From the NCBI GenBank assembly GCA_035518715.1, contig DATIXJ010000043.1, forward strand, positions 1 through 64,000: a stretch of 64,000 bases of DNA, in the 5' to 3' direction. The notes below the pieces were generated by a model, which was given only the letters and a program-made list of their open reading frames with translations, made no database searches and was not told the DNA's origin. Source of the stretch: DATIXJ01 sp035518715. Its GTDB lineage: Bacteria; Bacteroidota; Ignavibacteria; UBA10030; SZUA-254. The translations under genes were made by a program, and so were the position numbers. Positions 1 to 9,211 of the stretch are shown one piece after another. The number at the start of each line of letters is the position of its first letter. Positions within the stretch are counted from its first letter, which is position 1.

Positions 1-16
1 ATAGAAAGGAATCATC

Positions 17-250
17 ATGGCAGATGTGGAAGGAAAGGTCAAGGACATCATCATGAACAAGCTCGGCGTGGAGGCATCGCAGGTGACGCCGGAAGCATCG
101 TTCACGAACGATCTGGGCGCGGATTCGCTCGATACGGTTGAGCTCGTCATGGAATTTGAGAAGGCATTCAATATCCAAATTCCGGATGAGGATGCGGAGA
201 AAATCGCAACCGTTGGTGATGCGATCAAGTATCTCTCCGCCAAAGCGTAG
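17..250 (+). CDS. acpP: acyl carrier protein
   Basis: Cytosolic carrier of growing acyl chains in type II fatty acid synthesis. The 77-residue acidic protein has the family's usual length. It carries the phosphopantetheine site GADSLDTVEL with the modified serine at residue 37. A purine-rich AGAAAGGAAT sits just upstream of the ATG. fabF follows 78 bases later, the classical acpP-fabF-rnc order, so this is the housekeeping ACP and not a polyketide ACP. Its promoter lies outside the window. Confidence 0.97.
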   Translation: MADVEGKVKDIIMNKLGVEASQVTPEASFTNDLGADSLDTVELVMEFEKAFNIQIPDEDAEKIATVGDAIKYLSAKA

Positions 251-328
251 TCCACAACACATTCAACTCGTCAATCGTCACCTGCAGCAGTATGCTGAAC
301 CGGGGTGACGAAGGAGGGTGAAGCAAGC

Positions 329-1597
329 ATGAGCGCGGCGGTAAATAATCAGAAGCGACGTGTCGTCGTCACAGGTATGGGAGTGATCACTCCCATCGGG
401 CTGACATTGGACACATTCTGGAAGAACTGCGTCGACGGCAAGAGCGGCGGTTGCAAGATCACCAGCTTTGATGCCGAACAGTACGACACGAAGATTGCCT
501 GCGAGGTCAAGGGGTTTGATCCGCTCCAGTACATTGAAAAGAAAGCGGTGAACAGGATGGATCTGTTCACGCAGTATGCAATGGCGTGTGCAGAGATGGC
601 GGTGAGGGATTCGGCGCTCAATCTTGAAAAGGAAGACCGCAACAGGATTGGGGTTATTTTCGGATCCGGAATCGGCGGGATGTGGACGTGGCACAAGCAA
701 ATGCAGACTGTCCATGAAACCGGGGGCCCGCACCGCATAAGTCCGTTCTTCGTCCCGATGATGATCGCTGATATCGCTGCGGGATATATCTCGATGCGCT
801 ACCAGGCAAAGGGACCGAATTACGCAACGACTTCGGCATGCGCCACCTCCTCACATGCCATCGCCGACGCATTGATCCTCATTCAGCGTGGAGATGCCGA
901 CGTGATCTTTACCGGCGGTTCGGAAGCGGCAATCACACCGATGGGCATCGGCGGATTCAACGCGATGAAGGCACTTTCAACACGCAATGACGCTCCTGAG
1001 AAAGCGAGCCGCCCGTTTGATGCACAGCGCGACGGCTTTGTTATGGGCGAAGGCGGGGGCATGCTTGTCGTGGAGGAACTCGAGCATGCACGCAAACGCG
1101 GCGCGAGAATTTATGCAGAGATCGCCGGCATCGGCCTGACGGCTGACGCCTATCATATCACCGCACCCGCACCAGGCGGTGAAGGGGCTATCCGTTCCAT
1201 GCGGCTCTGCCTTCAGGATGCCGGGGTCCGGCCCGAGGAAGTTCAATACATCAACGCACACGGAACCTCGACGCCGTTCAACGACAAGTCCGAGACGCAG
1301 GCGATCAAATCCGTGTTCAACAGTCATGCTCCAAAACTCTTTATCAGTTCGACGAAATCCATGACCGGCCATTTGCTGGGAGCCGCGGGTGCAGTCGAGG
1401 CAATAGTCTCCGTCCTGACAATGCATCACGGTATAATTCCGCCGACGATCAATTACGAATTTCCCGATCCGGAGTGTGATCTGAACTATGTTCCCAACAA
1501 GTCGATTCGACAGGATGTCGGCATTGCACTGAGTAACACATTCGGCTTCGGCGGCCATAACGCATCGCTCCTGTTCCGAAAATTTCGGGAGAATTGA
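329..1597 (+). CDS. fabF: beta-ketoacyl-ACP synthase II
   Basis: Condenses malonyl-ACP with acyl-ACP in fatty acid elongation. The catalytic triad of the KAS II family is visible as C171 (SACATS), H311 (NAHGTSTP) and H348 (MTGHLLGAAG). The ATG at 329 was chosen because AAGGAGG at 311-317 is correctly spaced for it. The in-frame start 24 bases upstream would add eight residues that precede the usual N-terminus. The 422-residue length is normal. It sits between acpP and rnc and is probably cotranscribed with them. Confidence 0.96.
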   Translation: MSAAVNNQKRRVVVTGMGVITPIGLTLDTFWKNCVDGKSGGCKITSFDAEQYDTKIACEVKGFDPLQYIEKKAVNRMDLFTQYAMACAEMAVRDSALNLEKEDRNRIGVIFGSGIGGMWTWHKQMQTVHETGGPHRISPFFVPMMIADIAAGYISMRYQAKGPNYATTSACATSSHAIADALILIQRGDADVIFTGGSEAAITPMGIGGFNAMKALSTRNDAPEKASRPFDAQRDGFVMGEGGGMLVVEELEHARKRGARIYAEIAGIGLTADAYHITAPAPGGEGAIRSMRLCLQDAGVRPEEVQYINAHGTSTPFNDKSETQAIKSVFNSHAPKLFISSTKSMTGHLLGAAGAVEAIVSVLTMHHGIIPPTINYEFPDPECDLNYVPNKSIRQDVGIALSNTFGFGGHNASLLFRKFREN

Positions 1598-1609
1598 AAC
1601 CTGACGTTT

Positions 1610-2401
1610 ATGAATTCTCTGCGCCGTTTCCTGATACGGCTCAGCGAGCTGCTTCTTCTGAAAAGGCCGGCGAAACTCCCGCCCATCGACTTTTCCCGCC
1701 TCGAATCTGCTCTCCGGTACAAGATCCGCGATAAACAGTTATTCCGGGAAGCACTTTCCCATCGGTCATATCTCCATGTCGCCGGAACGGGTGCCTCCGC
1801 ATCCAATGAACGGCTGGAATTTCTCGGCGATGCCGTCCTGAATCTTGTCATTGCCGAATATCTCTTTCGTGCCGATCAGTCGGCAAGAGAGGGAGACCTC
1901 ACCAAGGTGCGCTCCCGGCTCGTAAACCGGAAAGCGCTCACCGTGTATGCACAGCACCGGAATATCTCTGAATTTCTCCTCATCAGTCCGAGCGCTCTCC
2001 AAATCCCCGGGCGGGGCATGGAAACGATTCTCTCGGACGCCTTCGAAGCACTCATCGGGGCGATTTACCTCGACAGCGGATACGCGAGCGCCAAGGAGTT
2101 TGTGGAAGGATGTCTCGAGGAAGTGCTCGAAACCGGAGACCTCAGGGTGGAAGACGAGAATTTCAAGAGCCAGCTCCTCGAGCTCTCCCAGTCGCGGGGT
2201 CTTGGCTTTCCCCGCTACGTCACGATCCGCGAGGAGGGCCCTGATCACGATCGGACATTCACCATCGAAGTCATGCTGGGCTCGCAATCGTACGGCGTCG
2301 GATTCGGCAAAAACAAGAAAGACGCCGAGCAGGGTGCAGCGGAACGTGCGCTGCAGCTCATTGATGCACAGGACCGGGCCGCGCGGATTCATCATGAATG
2401 A
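1610..2401 (+). CDS. rnc: ribonuclease III
   Basis: Double-stranded RNA endonuclease for rRNA and mRNA processing. The RNase III signature ERLEFLGDAVL lies near residue 67, with a second acidic cluster in the segment SDAFEALIGAIYLDSG. A C-terminal double-stranded RNA-binding domain (about 180-255) ends in the helix KNKKDAEQGAAERAL. At 263 residues it is slightly long because of an extra N-terminal basic stretch of about 30 residues. Its end overlaps the next gene by eight bases (ATGAATGA), implying translational coupling. Confidence 0.95.
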   Translation: MNSLRRFLIRLSELLLLKRPAKLPPIDFSRLESALRYKIRDKQLFREALSHRSYLHVAGTGASASNERLEFLGDAVLNLVIAEYLFRADQSAREGDLTKVRSRLVNRKALTVYAQHRNISEFLLISPSALQIPGRGMETILSDAFEALIGAIYLDSGYASAKEFVEGCLEEVLETGDLRVEDENFKSQLLELSQSRGLGFPRYVTIREEGPDHDRTFTIEVMLGSQSYGVGFGKNKKDAEQGAAERALQLIDAQDRAARIHHE

Positions 2402-2822
2402 TACCGAAATCCGGTCCGTTCTCCGGAACGCGAAAACCATTGCAGTCGTCGGCGCCTCTCCGAAACCCTGGCGCGACAGCAACTCGATCATGCAATTTCT
2501 GCAATCAGCCGGCTATACGGTTTTTCCGGTGAACCCGAAGTACGCGGAAATTCTCGGCCGGCAGTGTTTTCCATCAGTCCGGCAGATTCCCGAGAAAATC
2601 GATATCGTGGATATTTTTCGGCGTTCAGATGCCGTGCTCCCCATCGTGGAAGACGCTGTTGCGGTTCATGCAAAGACCGTCTGGATGCAGCTGGGAGTTA
2701 TCAACGAGGATGCCGCACAACTTGCACGGGATGCGGGATTGTCCGTTATTATCAATAAATGCATCGCCGTCGAGTATCGATCACTCGTTCGCTCAAAGGC
2801 GGGAACAAGCTCTTCTGATTAA
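2394..2822 (+). CDS. CoA-binding domain protein (YccU-like)
   Basis: A 142-residue single-domain Rossmann protein of the CoA-binding family (succinyl-CoA synthetase alpha-like domain). The nucleotide loop VVGASPKPWRDS is at about residues 18-29, followed by the typical segments YTVFPVNPKY and IDIVDIFRRSDAV and the late WMQLGVINEDAA. The exact role of these stand-alone proteins is not established. The ATG overlaps the rnc stop by eight bases. Confidence 0.85.
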   Translation: MNDTEIRSVLRNAKTIAVVGASPKPWRDSNSIMQFLQSAGYTVFPVNPKYAEILGRQCFPSVRQIPEKIDIVDIFRRSDAVLPIVEDAVAVHAKTVWMQLGVINEDAAQLARDAGLSVIINKCIAVEYRSLVRSKAGTSSSD

Positions 2823-2837
2823 CACGGTAGTTCTCCC

Positions 2838-4172
2838 TTGCGCCTCACACTACTGATCTCTTTTCTCGCCCTCTGTCTTCCGCAGATCTTTCGGGCGCAG
2901 GATTCACTTGAAGTTCGGGCTTCAGCCGAAGAAATTCCGGATTCGGTTTTTGCGGTGGACAGCGTCCTGATCACCGGGAACTCGCACACCCGGGATTTTG
3001 TCATCAGCCGCGAAATGTCGCTGCACCCCGGCGTTCCGATTACCCGCGATCTTCTCGAATTCGACAAGAACAGAATTTACAGTCTCGGTCTTTTTAACCA
3101 GGTTCTCCTTGAGGTGGTTCCCACAAATCCCGGAAAGGCAAATATACTCGTCATCGTGCATGAGCGCTGGTTCATCTTTCCCTATCCGATCTTCGGATTT
3201 AAAGACCGGGACTGGAGCAAATTTTTCTACGGTGCAGGGCTCGCGGATATCAACTTTCGCGGACGCGATGAAAAGCTCTTCACGGCCGCTGTCCTTGGGT
3301 TCGATCCGCTCGTCTCGCTGACATACCGGAATCCGTTCCTGTCGGAAGAAGGAATCTGGTTTCTGGAAGGACATGTTTCGTACAGTACCGAACAGAACAA
3401 GAGTCTGCTGGCAGAGCTCGACACGACGAATTATGATCAGCATCATCTTACGGCATCGCTCAGTGTCGGCAGAAGGTTCGGCATCGCCCACACCCTGCGG
3501 GCGGGTGTGGAATACGATGTGATCGAGGTTTCACAATATCTCCCCGGGCGGACGCTCTCCACCGACGGCAGAGATGCATTTCCTGTCTTTAACATCGGAT
3601 ACACGTACGATTCCCGGGATTTGATTGAATACCCCTCTCTTGGCTCGCTGGCACAATTGAGCATCACGAAGTACGGGCTGCCGCGTAACACTATCGACTT
3701 CGTCCGGTACGCCGCCGACCTGCGACATTACACGCCGCTCGGAGGCGGATGGGTGTGGACCGCACGGACATTTGCGGATGTTGTCGCCGCCGGGCCGACC
3801 CCTCCGTATGCACATGTGTTTTTTGGATACGGTGAGAGAATCCGCGGCCATTTCGATGAAGTGCTCGAAGGGGAAAGCATCTTCGGGATTTCATCGGAGC
3901 TTCACTGGACGCTCCTCCCTACCCGATACATTTCCGTCGACTGGCTTCCGAGAGAATTTGGTCTCTGGAAATTCGGCATCGTCGCCGCGGCATTCGGCGA
4001 TGCAGGAACGGTCTGGTTCCGCGGCACCCAACCCTCCATTGCTGATCTTGTGAAGGGGTATGGTGTGGGATTGCATTTCCTTCTTCCCTACAGCTCTGTC
4101 CTGCGCACGGAGTATGCCTGGAATGAGGTGCGCCGGGGAGAATTTATCATCGACGCGGGAGCGACGTTCTAA
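2838..4172 (+). CDS. BamA/TamA-like outer-membrane protein with a single POTRA domain
   Basis: A 444-residue exported protein with a signal peptide (MRLTLLISFLALCLPQ, cut near residue 20). One POTRA-like domain follows (about 38-118; VDSVLITGNSHTRDFVISRE and IYSLGLFNQVLLEV), then a C-terminal barrel of the Omp85/surface-antigen type. GYGERIRGHFDE resembles the conserved RGY/RGF loop of Omp85 barrels, and the protein ends in phenylalanine like a barrel signal. The start codon is TTG, chosen because it alone preserves the signal peptide. With one POTRA it is unlikely to be BamA itself. A TamA-like or patatin-barrel-like role is possible. Confidence 0.8.
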   Translation: MRLTLLISFLALCLPQIFRAQDSLEVRASAEEIPDSVFAVDSVLITGNSHTRDFVISREMSLHPGVPITRDLLEFDKNRIYSLGLFNQVLLEVVPTNPGKANILVIVHERWFIFPYPIFGFKDRDWSKFFYGAGLADINFRGRDEKLFTAAVLGFDPLVSLTYRNPFLSEEGIWFLEGHVSYSTEQNKSLLAELDTTNYDQHHLTASLSVGRRFGIAHTLRAGVEYDVIEVSQYLPGRTLSTDGRDAFPVFNIGYTYDSRDLIEYPSLGSLAQLSITKYGLPRNTIDFVRYAADLRHYTPLGGGWVWTARTFADVVAAGPTPPYAHVFFGYGERIRGHFDEVLEGESIFGISSELHWTLLPTRYISVDWLPREFGLWKFGIVAAAFGDAGTVWFRGTQPSIADLVKGYGVGLHFLLPYSSVLRTEYAWNEVRRGEFIIDAGATF

Positions 4173-4181
4173 CGACAGGTT

Positions 4182-4892
4182 ATGGATTATTTCTATTCTC
4201 CCCCCGAACAGATCCACGACGATGCCGTCTCAATCGAAGGCGTGGAATTCGCCCATCTCACACACGTCATGAGAAAACGGGAGGGCGACGCGATCTGCGT
4301 TGTCGACGGCCTTGGCAATGCGTACGACGTCGTCATCGGGCAAATCAACCAGAAGGCGGCACATGGGAAAATCGTCAAGAAATATGTGCGGTATCACGAA
4401 CCTGCTGTCGATCTTACGCTTGCGGTCGGCGTGTTAAAAAATCCGTCGAAGTTTGACTTTCTCGTCGAGAAGGTGGCCGAGCTCGGCGTCAAGGAGATTA
4501 TACCGCTGACGACGGAGCGGACGATCCCGTCGCACGCAAAAGTCGACCGGTGGCAGAAACTCGCCCTCGCAGCCATGAAACAATCCGGACGCTCCTTTCT
4601 GCCGATCGTCCGTGATCTGATGACACTGGATGAAGTCCTGACGGAACGGGATCTCTTCGATCTGAAGATTATCGCACACGAAGAAGAGGTTGCCGATAGC
4701 CGGGATGCTCTTCCCTCGGCGGGTCAGTTTCAGCGGATTCTTATTCTCGTCGGACCAGAAGGCGGGTTTACTCTTGAAGAAGTGGAGCGATGCCGGAAAT
4801 CCGGCTTTCACATACTTTTTCTCGGCAACCGGCGCCTCCGGACGGAGACGGCCGCCGTCGTTGCTTCCGCTTTTGCCCTCCTCCGCCGGTAG
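4182..4892 (+). CDS. rsmE: 16S rRNA (uracil-1498-N3)-methyltransferase
   Basis: SPOUT-class methyltransferase modifying U1498 of 16S rRNA. The 236-residue protein has an N-terminal PUA-like part (MDYFYSPPEQ to about residue 70). The C-terminal trefoil-knot cofactor motifs are ILVGPEGGFTLEEVE and LGNRRLRTETAAVVASA. The internal segment KFDFLVEKVAELGVKEIIPL is typical of the family. It is the last gene of the forward run, nine bases after the barrel gene, and converges on the cyclodeaminase gene. Confidence 0.94.
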   Translation: MDYFYSPPEQIHDDAVSIEGVEFAHLTHVMRKREGDAICVVDGLGNAYDVVIGQINQKAAHGKIVKKYVRYHEPAVDLTLAVGVLKNPSKFDFLVEKVAELGVKEIIPLTTERTIPSHAKVDRWQKLALAAMKQSGRSFLPIVRDLMTLDEVLTERDLFDLKIIAHEEEVADSRDALPSAGQFQRILILVGPEGGFTLEEVERCRKSGFHILFLGNRRLRTETAAVVASAFALLRR

Positions 4893-4898
4893 CAGGCT

Positions 4899-5537
4899 TT
4901 AGGGTTTTCCCTCGATTTTTTTCCCCACCACGGAGAGAATTTCAAGCGCAGCAGTCTTGCTTGTTCTAAGGAGTGAGTCGACCTCCTCCGCTCTCCAGCC
5001 GACAAAATCCGAATCGGTGATCGCCTGGAGATTTATCCGCACATTGAGTGCGGCACTCTCAGCTGCCGCGAGCAGGAGATGAGCACTCACACCCGCATCG
5101 CTGATGGAATTTGCATTTCCCTTTCGCGCCACGACACCAGCCAGCGCGAAGGCATCCACCACATGTTTCATAACGCCAAGCGGTACGAGAGCCGCTTCCT
5201 TCGTTGCCTCCTGAATCGCTGCAGTGCGAAGCGCTTTCTGGCTGTCTGTCTCCTTCGGTAAGCCGTATGCCTCCATGACTTTATTGAAGGCGTATGTATC
5301 GTCATCGACAAGCTTCGTAAACTTGCCGCGCAGCTCTTCCGATTTGACGAGAACCCCTTTCAGCTCGTTTTCCACGTCCGCGTATTTCTTCTTACCCACG
5401 GTCAGATTACACACCATCGAAATCAGGGCAGTGCCGAGTGCCGCCGACAACGCGGCCACACTCCCGCCCCCGGGCGCCGGGGATTGAGAGGCAAGTTCAT
5501 TCAGGAATTTTTCAACTGTCAGTTCGGTAAGTTTCAT
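4899..5537 (-). CDS. fchA: formimidoyltetrahydrofolate cyclodeaminase
   Basis: Converts 5-formimino-tetrahydrofolate to methenyl-tetrahydrofolate and ammonia. The 212-residue protein matches the stand-alone cyclodeaminase family: the start segment TVEKFLNELASQSPAPGGGS is characteristic, followed by a helical body. It lies 31 bases after the formimidoyltransferase gene on the same strand. The two activities that are fused in the vertebrate bifunctional enzyme are separate and adjacent here, downstream of hutI. Confidence 0.92.
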   Translation of the reverse strand: MKLTELTVEKFLNELASQSPAPGGGSVAALSAALGTALISMVCNLTVGKKKYADVENELKGVLVKSEELRGKFTKLVDDDTYAFNKVMEAYGLPKETDSQKALRTAAIQEATKEAALVPLGVMKHVVDAFALAGVVARKGNANSISDAGVSAHLLLAAAESAALNVRINLQAITDSDFVGWRAEEVDSLLRTSKTAALEILSVVGKKIEGKP

Positions 5538-5568
5538 AGGTCATCTTGAAGGTGAAGAAATCCCCACA

Positions 5569-6573
5569 TCAGATAAGATTCTCGATGATTTTCTCATTCG
5601 GGTTGAACGGTTCGAGATGGCTTAACCCGAGAAATTCAATCGCACGGCTGATGAGCTGATCCTCGGATTCTGACTGCGGTGAAGCATGCGAATAGAATTT
5701 TCCCGCCATCAGCATTGCTTCCTTCGGTATCAATCCCACCACTTCACTTCCCGTTGCTCTCGTCCCGAGTTTTTCGGCTTCCTTCCGCACTTCTTCATAA
5801 GCAACATGAGGAGGTGTGACAGTATAATTCGTCAGATTGATCGAAACCTGTGCAATGTTGAACCGTTCCAGCATGACCCCCATTGCCTTGACGGCTTTCA
5901 ATGTCCCCGGTATTTTCGTGCTCCTCCCGACGGCATCCTTGACGGTCCTGCCGCTTTCCCGGATTCGCAGAGCAATCTCATGGGCAAGATCTTTGTTGTT
6001 CGTGGCAAGATTAACGTTGTACGCAATCAGGAAAAATCTCGCTCCGGTAACGAGCGCACCCGAGTGCGCATTGAATTTCGCCTCGCCATAATCCGGTTTC
6101 CAGGAAGGATCCTTGAGCTTTTCCTGCAACCCCTCGTACTCCCCTTTTCGTATGACTGACAGATTCTTCCTGTCGGCGACGCGGGCGGCTTCTTCATACA
6201 AATAGACGGGAATCTGCAGCTCTTCTGCCACCCGTTTCCCGAATTCATTCGCAAGACGCACACAATCCTTCATCGTCACACCGGAAACCGGAATGAACGG
6301 CACAACATCCGTCGCGCCGAGCCGAGGATGCTCGCCTTTGTGCCTGGTCATGTCAATGCGCTCGGATGCTACTGCCGTTGCAGCGAATGCGGCATCTTTG
6401 ACTCCCTCCGGTTCTCCCACAAACGTGACAACCGAACGGTGATAGTCCTTATCCGGTTCCATGCTGAGAAGTTTTACTCCCTTGATCTTCCGGATACTTT
6501 CGGCGATCGCATCAATAACACCCCGATCACGACCTTCACTGAAATTCGGGACACACTCGACAAGTTGTTTCAT
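5569..6573 (-). CDS. ftcD: glutamate formimidoyltransferase
   Basis: Transfers the formimino group of N-formiminoglutamate to tetrahydrofolate, the last carbon step of one branch of histidine breakdown. The N-terminus LVECVPNFSEGRD and the segment THKGEHPRLGATDVVPFIPV match the family. At 334 residues it carries only the transferase part, with slight C-terminal divergence. It starts 19 bases after the hutI stop, so hutI-ftcD-fchA are presumably one transcript. Confidence 0.93.
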   Translation of the reverse strand: MKQLVECVPNFSEGRDRGVIDAIAESIRKIKGVKLLSMEPDKDYHRSVVTFVGEPEGVKDAAFAATAVASERIDMTRHKGEHPRLGATDVVPFIPVSGVTMKDCVRLANEFGKRVAEELQIPVYLYEEAARVADRKNLSVIRKGEYEGLQEKLKDPSWKPDYGEAKFNAHSGALVTGARFFLIAYNVNLATNNKDLAHEIALRIRESGRTVKDAVGRSTKIPGTLKAVKAMGVMLERFNIAQVSINLTNYTVTPPHVAYEEVRKEAEKLGTRATGSEVVGLIPKEAMLMAGKFYSHASPQSESEDQLISRAIEFLGLSHLEPFNPNEKIIENLI

Positions 6574-6592
6574 ACGACACAGGGATTGTTAG

Positions 6593-7912
6593 TCAGAGTT
6601 CGAGGACCACGCCGTTCTTCACGACCTTCACAACATGATTTTCACCAACATGATACGCAATAAATTTATAGTTGGGAATTTCCAGGAGAATCATATCGGC
6701 TTTCTTCCCCGGTTCGATGCTCCCGATTTCCTGTGAGCGGCGTACCGCAGCCGCGGCATTCAGTGTTGCGGCAGAGATTGCTTCCTCACACGTCAGATGC
6801 ATTTGTGTACAGGCAATCGTCATCATCAGCGGCATGCTGTAGGAGAGACAGGAGCCGGGATTACAATCCGTGGAAATCGCCAGTGGAACTCCGCCATCGA
6901 TGATTTTGCGGGCGGGGGCATAGCCATGCTGCAGAATAAAGGAAACGCCCGGAAGTACCGTAGCCACGACTCCGCTCTTCGCAAGCGCACGGATCCCTTC
7001 GTCGGAAACATGCTCGAGGTGATCAGCAGAAACGGCGCCGATTTCAGCTGCAAGTTCCGCTCCACCGTTCCCGGAGAGCTCATCGGCATGGATTTTGGAA
7101 GCCAGGCCAAACCGCTGACCCTGCACGAGAATTTTTCTCGCACTCTCCACATCAAAAAATCCCTCATCACAGAAGACATCACAGAACTCGGCAAGTTTCT
7201 TCGTCCCGATGTACGGAATCATGCGCTCGGTGATCTGATGGATATACTCGTTCTTTCGATCGCGAAATTCAGGAGGAAACGCATGCGCACCGAGGAATGT
7301 TCCAACAATGCCGATCACTTCTTCTTCCGCCAGTTCCGAGATCGCTTCCAGCATCTTCATTTCCGCATCAACATCCAGGCCGTACCCGCTCTTGATCTCA
7401 ACAGTGAGAGTTCCCTGTCTCAGCATTCCGTTGAGATGGCGACGGGCATTTTTTTTCAGCTCCTTCTTCGGGATGGCGCGCACTTCACGCATGGTGCTCA
7501 AAATTCCGCCGCCGCCGGCGGCAATCTCTCCGTACGTCGCGCCCGCATTCCGGAGCGCAAATTCCTCTTCACGGCTTCCCGCAAAAACAAGATGCGTATG
7601 CGGGTCTACAAAGCCGGGCAGAACTACCTTGTCAAGACAATCGAGAATCTCGGCATCCTTGAGAGAACCGATGGACAGCTCCTCCATCCGCCCGACCCAG
7701 GTGATCAGACCGTCCTCCACGAGTACCGCGCCGTTTTCCACAACGCCCAGGTTGTTCATCTCGGCTCCCACCTTTACGAGCTTTCCCCCTGACGCGACGG
7801 TAACGAGCTGGTTGATATTGATTAACGCGAGATTCAGACGGCTTCGAGTTTTGCGTGTGAGAGTTCTGATACTTGTGCTTCCAAAGATAGTGAAAACGGC
7901 TTCATTTTCCAA
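6593..7912 (-). CDS. hutI: imidazolonepropionase
   Basis: Zn/Fe amidohydrolase converting 4-imidazolone-5-propanoate to N-formiminoglutamate. The metal-site motif PGFVDPHTHLVFAG, the segment SADHLEHVSDEG and the late STDCNPGS all match HutI. The furthest in-frame start is TTG at 7912. The first 25 residues do not look like HutI, and the homologous region begins around NLALININQLVT. No ATG, GTG or TTG lies between, and a promoter-like element overlaps the proposed N-terminus. The true start may therefore be a rare codon such as the CTG at 7837, giving about 414 residues, the usual length. Confidence 0.92.
   Translation of the reverse strand: MENEAVFTIFGSTSIRTLTRKTRSRLNLALININQLVTVASGGKLVKVGAEMNNLGVVENGAVLVEDGLITWVGRMEELSIGSLKDAEILDCLDKVVLPGFVDPHTHLVFAGSREEEFALRNAGATYGEIAAGGGGILSTMREVRAIPKKELKKNARRHLNGMLRQGTLTVEIKSGYGLDVDAEMKMLEAISELAEEEVIGIVGTFLGAHAFPPEFRDRKNEYIHQITERMIPYIGTKKLAEFCDVFCDEGFFDVESARKILVQGQRFGLASKIHADELSGNGGAELAAEIGAVSADHLEHVSDEGIRALAKSGVVATVLPGVSFILQHGYAPARKIIDGGVPLAISTDCNPGSCLSYSMPLMMTIACTQMHLTCEEAISAATLNAAAAVRRSQEIGSIEPGKKADMILLEIPNYKFIAYHVGENHVVKVVKNGVVLEL
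7882..7912 (-). promoter_or_regulatory. putative promoter of hutI operon (TTG-N20-TATCTTTG)
   Basis: On the reverse strand TTG (7910-7912) is followed after 20 bases by TATCTTTG (7882-7889). The latter is a perfect match to the Bacteroidota -7 consensus TAnnTTTG. Predicted transcription would begin near 7878, inside the longest hutI reading frame. Sequence match only. Confidence 0.5.
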
Positions 7913-8040
7913 TGTGGGAAGATGAAATGCCTCGATCTTTTCCCGGCATACGGTCAGGAAAAATCCATGTTCAATTTTCGGTGGAAGATGAATGCTGATT
8001 TCTGTAAGATGGAGAAGTGACTTTCATTCGGAGACAAATC

Positions 8041-9102
8041 ATGAATCAGCTTCCAACACATGAGGAAATGGAGAACGCGTACAAACAGCGTGACAGCTCG
8101 TACGACGGCATCTTCTTCCTGGCGGTGAGAACTACCGGAGTGTTTTGCCGGCCGTCGTGCACAGCGCGAAAACCGTTTCCTGAAAATGTCGAATACTATC
8201 CCAGCGCACGCGAAGCAATCTTCGCCGGTTATCGCCCGTGCAAGCGCTGCAGACCTCTCGAGACCAACGGCTCGATGCCGGCATGGGCACAGAAGATTCT
8301 CTCGACAGTCGAGAAGGATCCCTCTGCCCGACTTTCGGATGCCGACCTGCGTGCCAACGGGATCGACCCCGCGCGTGCCCGGCGTTTCTTCCAGAAGGAG
8401 TTCGGAATGACCTTTCAGGCATACTGCCGCGGCCGACGCCTCGGAAAATCTCTCGAGCAGATCCGCCTCGGCGCAGATCTCGACGACGTTGCTCTCGGTT
8501 ATGGATATACCTCACACAGTGGATTCCGCGATGCGTTTGTTAAAACATTCGGCACACCGCCCGGCAAGAGCCGGGATTCCGACTGCATTCTGACAACGTG
8601 GATCGAGAGCCCCCTCGGACCGCTGATCGCCGCTGCAACTTCCGAGGGAATCTGCCTGCTCGAGTTCACCGACCGGCGTATGATCGACCATCAGTTCTAC
8701 CGGCTGAGAAGAAGTTTCCGGCAGGCCATTGTACCCGGCGAAAACGAGCATCTTCACCGATTACGAACCGAGCTTCTGGAATATTTCGACGGCCGGAGAA
8801 AGAAGTTTACGGTGCCGGTTGTGTATCCCGGAACTGAATTCGAACAGAAAGTCTGGAACGCGCTCCGGGCCATCCCGTTCGGTGCAACGGAATCGTATGA
8901 AGGGATTGCGGGAACGATCGGCTCGCCAAAAGCCATCCGGGCAGTGGGAAGAGCGAATGGAGCCAATCGCATCGCGATCGTTATTCCCTGCCACAGAGTG
9001 ATCAACAAGAGCGGGGAATTGGGAGGATACGGAGGCGGATTGTGGAGGAAAAGGAAACTGCTTGGTCTCGAACAGGGGAAAGAAATTCTCAAAGCCGACT
9101 GA
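8041..9102 (+). CDS. ada: Ada-type DNA alkylation repair and regulatory protein
   Basis: Bifunctional methyl-accepting repair protein and AraC-type activator. Zinc-site cysteines C36, C40, C67 and C70 have the spacing of the Ada N-domain. An AraC helix-turn-helix follows (about 80-175; FQKEFGMTFQAYCRGRRLG and VALGYGYTSHSGF). The methylguanine-DNA methyltransferase domain has IPCHRV with the acceptor cysteine C317. GGAGACAAATC fixes the ATG at 8041 rather than the GTG 24 bases upstream. The 353-residue length is normal. No second alkylation gene is adjacent; tag lies about 30 kb away. Confidence 0.94.
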   Translation: MNQLPTHEEMENAYKQRDSSYDGIFFLAVRTTGVFCRPSCTARKPFPENVEYYPSAREAIFAGYRPCKRCRPLETNGSMPAWAQKILSTVEKDPSARLSDADLRANGIDPARARRFFQKEFGMTFQAYCRGRRLGKSLEQIRLGADLDDVALGYGYTSHSGFRDAFVKTFGTPPGKSRDSDCILTTWIESPLGPLIAAATSEGICLLEFTDRRMIDHQFYRLRRSFRQAIVPGENEHLHRLRTELLEYFDGRRKKFTVPVVYPGTEFEQKVWNALRAIPFGATESYEGIAGTIGSPKAIRAVGRANGANRIAIVIPCHRVINKSGELGGYGGGLWRKRKLLGLEQGKEILKAD

Positions 9103-9169
9103 ATGGTACGCCAGGGGTTCATTCCATTCCTCCATAAGCTGAAAGGTGAAGAGCGACCTCGGATGTGAG

Positions 9170-9198
9170 TTGTTTTCCTCCTGAATTTTTCATAATAT
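9170..9198 (+). promoter_or_regulatory. putative promoter upstream of dxr
   Basis: TTGTTT (9170-9175), a 17-base spacer and TAATAT (9193-9198) give a weak sigma-70-like match. The geometry TTG-N20-TA is the same as at other starts in this window. It lies in the ada-dxr gap. Confidence 0.35.
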
Positions 9199-9211
9199 CG
9201 TAGAACAACAA

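Noticed and set aside
4901..4919. Short AGGG-CCCT hairpin between rsmE and fchA followed by T-run
   Set aside because: Four-base stem lying in the fchA coding end; too weak to call a terminator.
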